This document shows positions 5,903 to 7,910 of a stretch of DNA of 7,910 bases, piece after piece. The notes below the pieces were generated by a model. It was not told the DNA's origin and ran no database searches. It saw nothing but the letters and a program-made list of their open reading frames with translations. Source of the DNA: Deltaproteobacteria bacterium (GTDB lineage: Bacteria > Desulfobacterota > Syntrophia > Syntrophales > UBA2185); the NCBI GenBank assembly GCA_026388495.1, contig JAPLJQ010000232.1:1-7910 (forward strand), read 5' to 3'. Each line of letters begins with the position of its first letter. Position 1 is the first letter of the stretch. The translations under genes were made by a program, and so were the position numbers.

Positions 5903-6970
5903 TTATAACCACTTTCTTTTTCTGAAGAAGAATATCATCGAGATGGCAATGGCAATCATGATTCCCCATATCATAAAATAACCCCAGGGCCATTCAAGTT
6001 CCGGCATATATTTGAAATTCATGCCGTAAACGCCGGCAAGGAACGTCAGGGGCATAAAGATGGTGGCTATAATCGTCAGGACTTTCATGACCTCGTTCAG
6101 TCTGTTGCTGATACTCGAAAGATATATGTCAAGCATGCTGGAAAGCATGTCCCGGAAGGTTTCTATGGTGTCGATCACCTGGATGGTATGATCGTAAATG
6201 TCTTTCAAATAGATACCCGTTGTTTCGTGAATCAGCGGCGATTCTGAGCGCTCAATGCTGTTGATGGTTTCTCTCAGAGGCCAGACCGACTTTCTCAAAA
6301 AGAGCATTTCCCTCTTCAAATGTTGAATGGCCTGCAAGGTTCCCATCGAGGGATTCCTGACAAGAGATTCTTCCAAAAGCTCGATTTTTTCACCGAGCAA
6401 TTCGAGAATTCCGAAATAATGATCAACGATGGCGTCAATGAGGGTATAGGCAAGATAATCTGCTCCTGACTTTCTCAACCGACCTTTGCCCGCCTTGATC
6501 CTATCTCTGATCGGCTTGAAAAGATCCGTCTCCTTTTCCTGAAAGGAGATCACAAGGCCTGATCCTATAACAATACTGATTTGTTCCGGTATGATCTCAT
6601 TGCGCTGATCTCCGGAATGATCAAACGTTTTGAGGACAATATAAATATATTCGCCGAAATCCTCCATTTTCGGGCGCTGATCCGTATTGAGAATATCTTC
6701 GAGGGTGAGGGCGTGCAATCCGAAGATGTCTCCCAGTTCTTCCAAAACATGCGTGTCATGAAGGCCGTCAATATGGATCCACGTGACAGAAAGGCGATCC
6801 TTGTATGGACGGCATTCAGACACTGTCCTGATATCATGCTCCTGTGACCGAGATTCGTCATAATCTAAAAGGGTTATTTTGGTTGTCTCAGCCAGTTTGT
6901 CACCGACATGAATGAGGGCTCCGGGTGGGAGCCCGGCCTTTCGTGATCTTCGTTTAACTCGTGTTGGCAT
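5903..6970 (-). CDS. corA: CorA-family magnesium/cobalt channel
   Basis: A 355-residue inner-membrane channel of the CorA (MIT) family, which admits Mg2+ and often Co2+ or Ni2+ as a pentamer. The large N-terminal cytoplasmic domain (to about 290) includes the family stretches FGLHALTLEDI and QRPKMEDFGEYIYIVLK. A long helical region (about 175-292) leads into transmembrane helix 1 (about 296-315). The diagnostic YGMN filter motif is at 315-318, the MPEL loop at 322-325 and helix 2 at about 329-349, with the basic C-terminal tail KRKWL. Length and motif order are standard and nothing is missing. The ATG at 6968-6970 has a GAGGT ribosome site at appropriate spacing. It starts 60 bases after the upstream cyclase-YbbR gene and ends 22 bases before the isomerase gene, all in one direction, so one transcription unit is likely. 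The metal preference cannot be read from sequence. Confidence 0.96.
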   Translation of the reverse strand: MPTRVKRRSRKAGLPPGALIHVGDKLAETTKITLLDYDESRSQEHDIRTVSECRPYKDRLSVTWIHIDGLHDTHVLEELGDIFGLHALTLEDILNTDQRPKMEDFGEYIYIVLKTFDHSGDQRNEIIPEQISIVIGSGLVISFQEKETDLFKPIRDRIKAGKGRLRKSGADYLAYTLIDAIVDHYFGILELLGEKIELLEESLVRNPSMGTLQAIQHLKREMLFLRKSVWPLRETINSIERSESPLIHETTGIYLKDIYDHTIQVIDTIETFRDMLSSMLDIYLSSISNRLNEVMKVLTIIATIFMPLTFLAGVYGMNFKYMPELEWPWGYFMIWGIMIAIAISMIFFFRKRKWL

Positions 6971-7030
6971 ATGATTCTACCTCATTACATCTGCCTGATT
7001 GTATTTCAATCAAAATCATCATGACCATGT

Positions 7031-7909
7031 TTAATCGCGCAACAAAGATACTTTTTTCCTGATCTTAACAACCACCTTAACCGAAGGCGGCTTCCCACCT
7101 TCAAATTGAATATCCGAAGGGAAATGGAGCCTGGGTGTAAAAGTCTGTGTTGAAGTCAATGATTTCAGATTGATAGGTTCCGTTTGTATTTTAATCCTGC
7201 TTTTGTGGAGCCTGCCCGGAACAAGTACCTTGACGGAAGACGGGATTGCCGTAATCTTCTGGACCGTTGCACGGGGATCCGGAGCGTTTTCCGTTATCAC
7301 GTCGATGGGCACGGAAACACGGATGAACCTCGATGCGCCGATGGTGATCCTGCTGGGCTTGATTGCCACAACGGAGAGGTTAAAGGGGGTCCTGATCATG
7401 TCTCTTCCCAGAACGACTTCCTGTCTTCCCTCCTGGATTTGCGACAGGTTCAGGGAAATCTTCAGCGTTTCCGTGTTCAGAAGCTGAAACGCCTGTGTCG
7501 GTCCTGTCAAAGTGACCCGGGCTTCCGTTATTTTCGGTTCTTCGATGATCCATTCGGAAGAGACGTTCAGATATTCGATAGGCATGGTGAAATCACGGCG
7601 GATAGATTCTCTCTGATATCCGAACATGAGCCATAAGATGCAGGTAAGGATAATGGCGATGATCTTTTCTTTCGTGTTTTCCTTTAACCATAAAGCTATG
7701 GGTGCAGATTTTTTTACAGGCGCCTTGCTGGTATAGAAAGATTCAAGAACGGCAGCCAGAGCGGAGGCATTTGCCACTTCCCGTATATTTTCTTCTCCGG
7801 CGACAGAGATGGTTCCTTTTTCCTCCGAGACAACAATACAGAGGGCGTCTGACCTCTCGGAAAGGCCGAGGGCTGCCGTATGGCGGAGACCAAGAATGCC
7901 GTATTTCCC
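7031..7909 (-). CDS. Diadenylate cyclase (CdaA-type DAC domain) fused to YbbR/CdaR domain, 5' end cut by window
   Basis: The frame is open from the right edge (7909) to TAA at 7031-7033: 292 visible residues. Residues 1-45 are the C-terminal part of a DisA_N/DAC domain, which makes c-di-AMP from two ATP: KYGILGLRHTAALGLSERSD, then IVVSEEKGTISVA. The GTG at 7777 that could be taken for a start is valine 45 of this continuous frame. After a linker comes one transmembrane segment (about 83-98, IIAIILTCILWLMFGY) and then two YbbR-type repeats (about 107-190 and 195-285), which would be extracytoplasmic. In Firmicutes CdaA and the YbbR protein CdaR are separate neighbours and CdaR modulates CdaA; here both are in one chain. 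The usual RHR motif reads RHT, and the residue before it is Leu rather than the frequent Thr. The canonical DGA motif and any N-terminal membrane helices lie outside the window, so activity cannot be judged. Next gene downstream is corA, not glmM. Confidence 0.88.
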   Translation of the reverse strand, partial: GKYGILGLRHTAALGLSERSDALCIVVSEEKGTISVAGEENIREVANASALAAVLESFYTSKAPVKKSAPIALWLKENTKEKIIAIILTCILWLMFGYQRESIRRDFTMPIEYLNVSSEWIIEEPKITEARVTLTGPTQAFQLLNTETLKISLNLSQIQEGRQEVVLGRDMIRTPFNLSVVAIKPSRITIGASRFIRVSVPIDVITENAPDPRATVQKITAIPSSVKVLVPGRLHKSRIKIQTEPINLKSLTSTQTFTPRLHFPSDIQFEGGKPPSVKVVVKIRKKVSLLRD

Positions 7910-7910
7910 C

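Noticed and set aside
6971..7030. Separate promoter for corA (TTGATT, then TGTAAT)
   Set aside because: The -35 matches only four of six, the spacer is 18, and the start would fall in the ribosome site; read-through from the upstream gene is simpler.
7031..7777. Stand-alone YbbR protein starting at GTG 7777
   Set aside because: The frame continues upstream through recognisable DAC-domain sequence to the window edge, and the region before 7777 has no ribosome site typical of a start.

Overview
The window looks like chromosomal DNA from a Gram-negative, anaerobe-type bacterium, most likely Desulfobacterota (former Deltaproteobacteria, Syntrophus-like). This is an inference from three things: an NtrB/NtrC-type sigma-54 two-component pair, palindromic ATTCCCG(N)CGGGAAT and GTCATTTCGA repeats of a style common in those genomes, and a YbbR-containing diadenylate cyclase. 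Base composition is near 50% GC, with no sign of phage, insertion sequence or CRISPR.

Layout. Bases 2-1075 (+) are the C-terminal four fifths of RarA/MgsA, a AAA+ replication-recombination ATPase cut by the left edge. Bases 1076-1909 hold no convincing protein gene but are rich in signals. They contain a MITE-like nested palindrome (1104-1253), a predicted ~120-nt small RNA on the minus strand (1379 down to 1259) with its own sigma-54 promoter (1390-1406) and intrinsic terminator (1259-1285), a possible upstream activator dyad (1571-1595), a second palindromic repeat (1650-1768) and a sigma-70-like promoter (1814-1841). That last promoter faces a two-gene operon: a membrane sensor histidine kinase (1910-3697) and a sigma-54-dependent response regulator (3710-5074). 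Convergent to it, on the minus strand, read in order: a diadenylate cyclase-YbbR fusion cut by the right edge (7909-7031), a CorA-type magnesium channel (6970-5903) and a short crotonase-fold protein best read as a delta3,delta2-enoyl-CoA isomerase (5880-5200).

How they may work together. The most interesting reading is that kinase, regulator and small RNA form one circuit: the membrane kinase phosphorylates the NtrC-type regulator, which activates sigma-54 RNA polymerase at the promoter of the divergent small RNA. That RNA carries an exposed CCCCUCCU anti-Shine-Dalgarno tract and could repress translation of target mRNAs. The logic resembles LuxO/Qrr in Vibrio and GlrR/GlmY in enterics, but I do not recognise this RNA. 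The second notable point is that diadenylate cyclase and its regulator YbbR (CdaR), usually separate proteins, are one polypeptide here, with an RHT triplet where RHR is usual.
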